In this document: positions 6,041-6,853 of the stretch, piece after piece
How positions within the stretch are numbered: the stretch's first letter is position 1
How the letters are laid out: every line of letters begins with the position of its first letter
NCBI GenBank assembly: GCA_900556425.1
Contig: USOR01000044.1
Span: 1-6,853 of the forward strand
From: an uncultured Coriobacteriaceae bacterium
GTDB taxonomy: Bacteria > Actinomycetota > Coriobacteriia > Coriobacteriales > QAMH01
DNA: 6,853 bases
Reading direction: 5' to 3'
Translations under genes and position numbers: made by a program
Notes under the pieces: generated by a model
What the model saw: only the letters and a program-made list of their open reading frames with translations
The model's database searches: none
Told to the model about the DNA's origin: nothing

Positions 6041-6484
6041 ATGAAGAATTCTATGAAGAAGCTTGTCACCATCCTCCTGGCAGCGTGCGTTGGTTGCCTG
6101 TGCTTTGCCGGTATCGTGGGTTGCTCCTCGGATAACTCCGCCAGCAGCTCGGGTAGCGCGTCCGCCTCGAAGTCCGACCCGACCAAGGCCGAGGGCGATG
6201 CTCGCTACTATGCGGGCGAGTGGGTTTCCAAGTCCGAGATCGTTCCCGGTCAGGGCGAGGTTCCCACCGAGCAGTACAAGATCATCATGAATGCCGATGG
6301 CACGTTTGACGTGCAGGACAACGGCGCGTCCATCCTCACCGGAACGTGGGAGGCCCAGTCCGCGACGGCTGGTACTGCCAAGACCTCTGATGGACAGGAT
6401 GTCCGTCTCGAGATTGCCGGCGGCTCGAAGCTCATCTTCGATGGCAGCCAGTCAGGTGTGAAGAAGATCATCTGCGTGCGCTAG
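6041..6484 (+). CDS. Small secreted lipoprotein, lipocalin-like beta domain
   Basis: This 147-residue protein has a lipoprotein signal: a basic start (MKNSMKKL), a hydrophobic stretch, and lipobox IVGC with C28 as the likely lipidated cysteine. A Ser/Ala-rich linker (29-45) follows, as is common in Gram-positive and coriobacterial lipoproteins. An LAAC at C16 also fits the lipobox pattern, but the hydrophobic region continues past it, so C28 is preferred. The rest has short beta-strand patterns such as YAGEWVSK (57-64), IIMNADGTFDV (81-91) and ILTGTWEAQ (98-106), resembling small lipocalin-like domains with a G-x-W motif and an nADGTF turn. AGAGAGGA (6024-6031) serves as ribosome site. It follows a probable terminator by 51 bases and is probably transcribed separately. 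A weak TTACAA/TACGAA pair with 18-base spacing (5989-6018) might be its promoter. Function unknown. Confidence 0.82.
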   Translation: MKNSMKKLVTILLAACVGCLCFAGIVGCSSDNSASSSGSASASKSDPTKAEGDARYYAGEWVSKSEIVPGQGEVPTEQYKIIMNADGTFDVQDNGASILTGTWEAQSATAGTAKTSDGQDVRLEIAGGSKLIFDGSQSGVKKIICVR

Positions 6485-6511
6485 TCCGCCAAGATCGACA
6501 TCGACCCCATC

Positions 6512-6545
6512 GCCCGCAGAGGATTCGTACCCTTCCTCTGCGGGC
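6512..6545 (+). terminator. Intrinsic terminator-like hairpin after the lipoprotein gene
   Basis: GCCCGCAGAGGA (6512-6523) and TCCTCTGCGGGC (6534-6545) form a perfect 12-bp stem with a 10-base loop, 28 bases past the stop. The following ATTCCTATTG is only moderately T-rich, but stem strength and position between two genes favour a transcription terminator. Confidence 0.75.
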
Positions 6546-6595
6546 ATTCCTATTGTGGGTACCAAGACGACAGACGAGGGATCGGAGGTAGCGCC

Positions 6596-6853
6596 ATGGG
6601 GCTCTTCACGAAGGAATGCGCCGTCTGCGGACGCGAGAGCCTCGGAATCAACTGCGCTCCGCTGGGCGAAGGTCGGTTCCTGTGCGCCGCATGCGACCGC
6701 ACCGTGCGCCGGTACGTGAAGGAGAGCACCAGGCGCACGTTCGCGCCGCCCGCCCGGACGTTTTCCCTCGACACGCTGCGTGCCATCGTCGCAGGTGAGA
6801 CGCCGTCTCTCGAACTGCCCGGCGATGACGCTGTCGACGATGCCTTCGTCGCC
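6596..6853 (+). CDS. Zinc-ribbon protein, N-terminal part (runs off the window)
   Basis: The first 86 residues of a + strand gene are visible and no stop is reached. It opens MGLFTKECAVCGRES, with C8-x2-C11 and later C30-x2-C33 (FLCAAC), plus C20 between them. This resembles the treble-clef or zinc-ribbon start of DUF4428-type proteins, which usually go on to other domains such as PH-like or SHOCT. Residues 34-86 are Arg-rich, then acidic, with no membrane segment. GGAGG (6584-6588) is spaced 7 bases from the ATG, which fixes the start. It lies beyond a strong hairpin and is probably unrelated to the molybdoenzyme operon. The domain assignment is from motif resemblance only. Confidence 0.75.
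   Translation, partial: MGLFTKECAVCGRESLGINCAPLGEGRFLCAACDRTVRRYVKESTRRTFAPPARTFSLDTLRAIVAGETPSLELPGDDAVDDAFVA

Noticed and set aside
1..6853. CRISPR array, tRNA, rRNA, insertion sequence or attachment site
   Set aside because: I looked for regularly spaced repeats, transposase-like proteins, terminal inverted repeats and tRNA-like cloverleafs and saw none.

Overview
The window reads as GC-rich DNA from an anaerobic bacterium. Every gene is on the + strand, most behind a strong AAGGAGG-like ribosome site. A DMSO-reductase-family molybdenum enzyme paired with a small iron-sulfur protein and an MFS transporter is typical of Coriobacteriia such as Eggerthella, Gordonibacter and relatives, which carry many such enzymes for anaerobic reduction or dehydroxylation of plant and host aromatics. 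The taxonomic call is inference from gene content; no marker gene is present.

Layout. Positions 1-311 are a non-coding leader with clustered short inverted repeats (95-172). A probable operon follows: a molybdopterin oxidoreductase catalytic subunit (312-2789), a compact two-cluster ferredoxin-like subunit (2806-3144), a 136-base gap holding two possible hairpins, a 59-residue protein of unknown function (3281-3460), an amidohydrolase-2 family protein related to ACMSD and hydroxybenzoate decarboxylases (3513-4571), and a 12-segment MFS transporter (4606-5943). A hairpin at 5962-5989 may end the operon. A small secreted lipoprotein (6041-6484) with its own terminator-like hairpin (6512-6545) comes next, then the start of a zinc-ribbon protein cut by the window edge (6596 onward).

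How the genes may work together (inference). The MFS protein would import a small organic, perhaps aromatic, substrate. The amidohydrolase-like protein, possibly with the 59-residue protein, would decarboxylate, hydrolyse or bind it. The molybdenum or tungsten enzyme would carry out a reductive step such as dehydroxylation, or a hydroxyl transfer or hydration, with the small iron-sulfur protein passing electrons. Neither redox subunit has a Tat signal or a membrane anchor, so the redox chemistry is probably cytoplasmic. The substrate cannot be read from the sequence.

The most unusual points are the amidohydrolase with at least three canonical metal or catalytic positions changed, the unrecognised 59-residue protein inside the operon, the missing first cysteine in the iron-sulfur motif of the molybdenum enzyme, and the 112-residue electron-transfer subunit that keeps only the outer parts of a DmsB-type protein.
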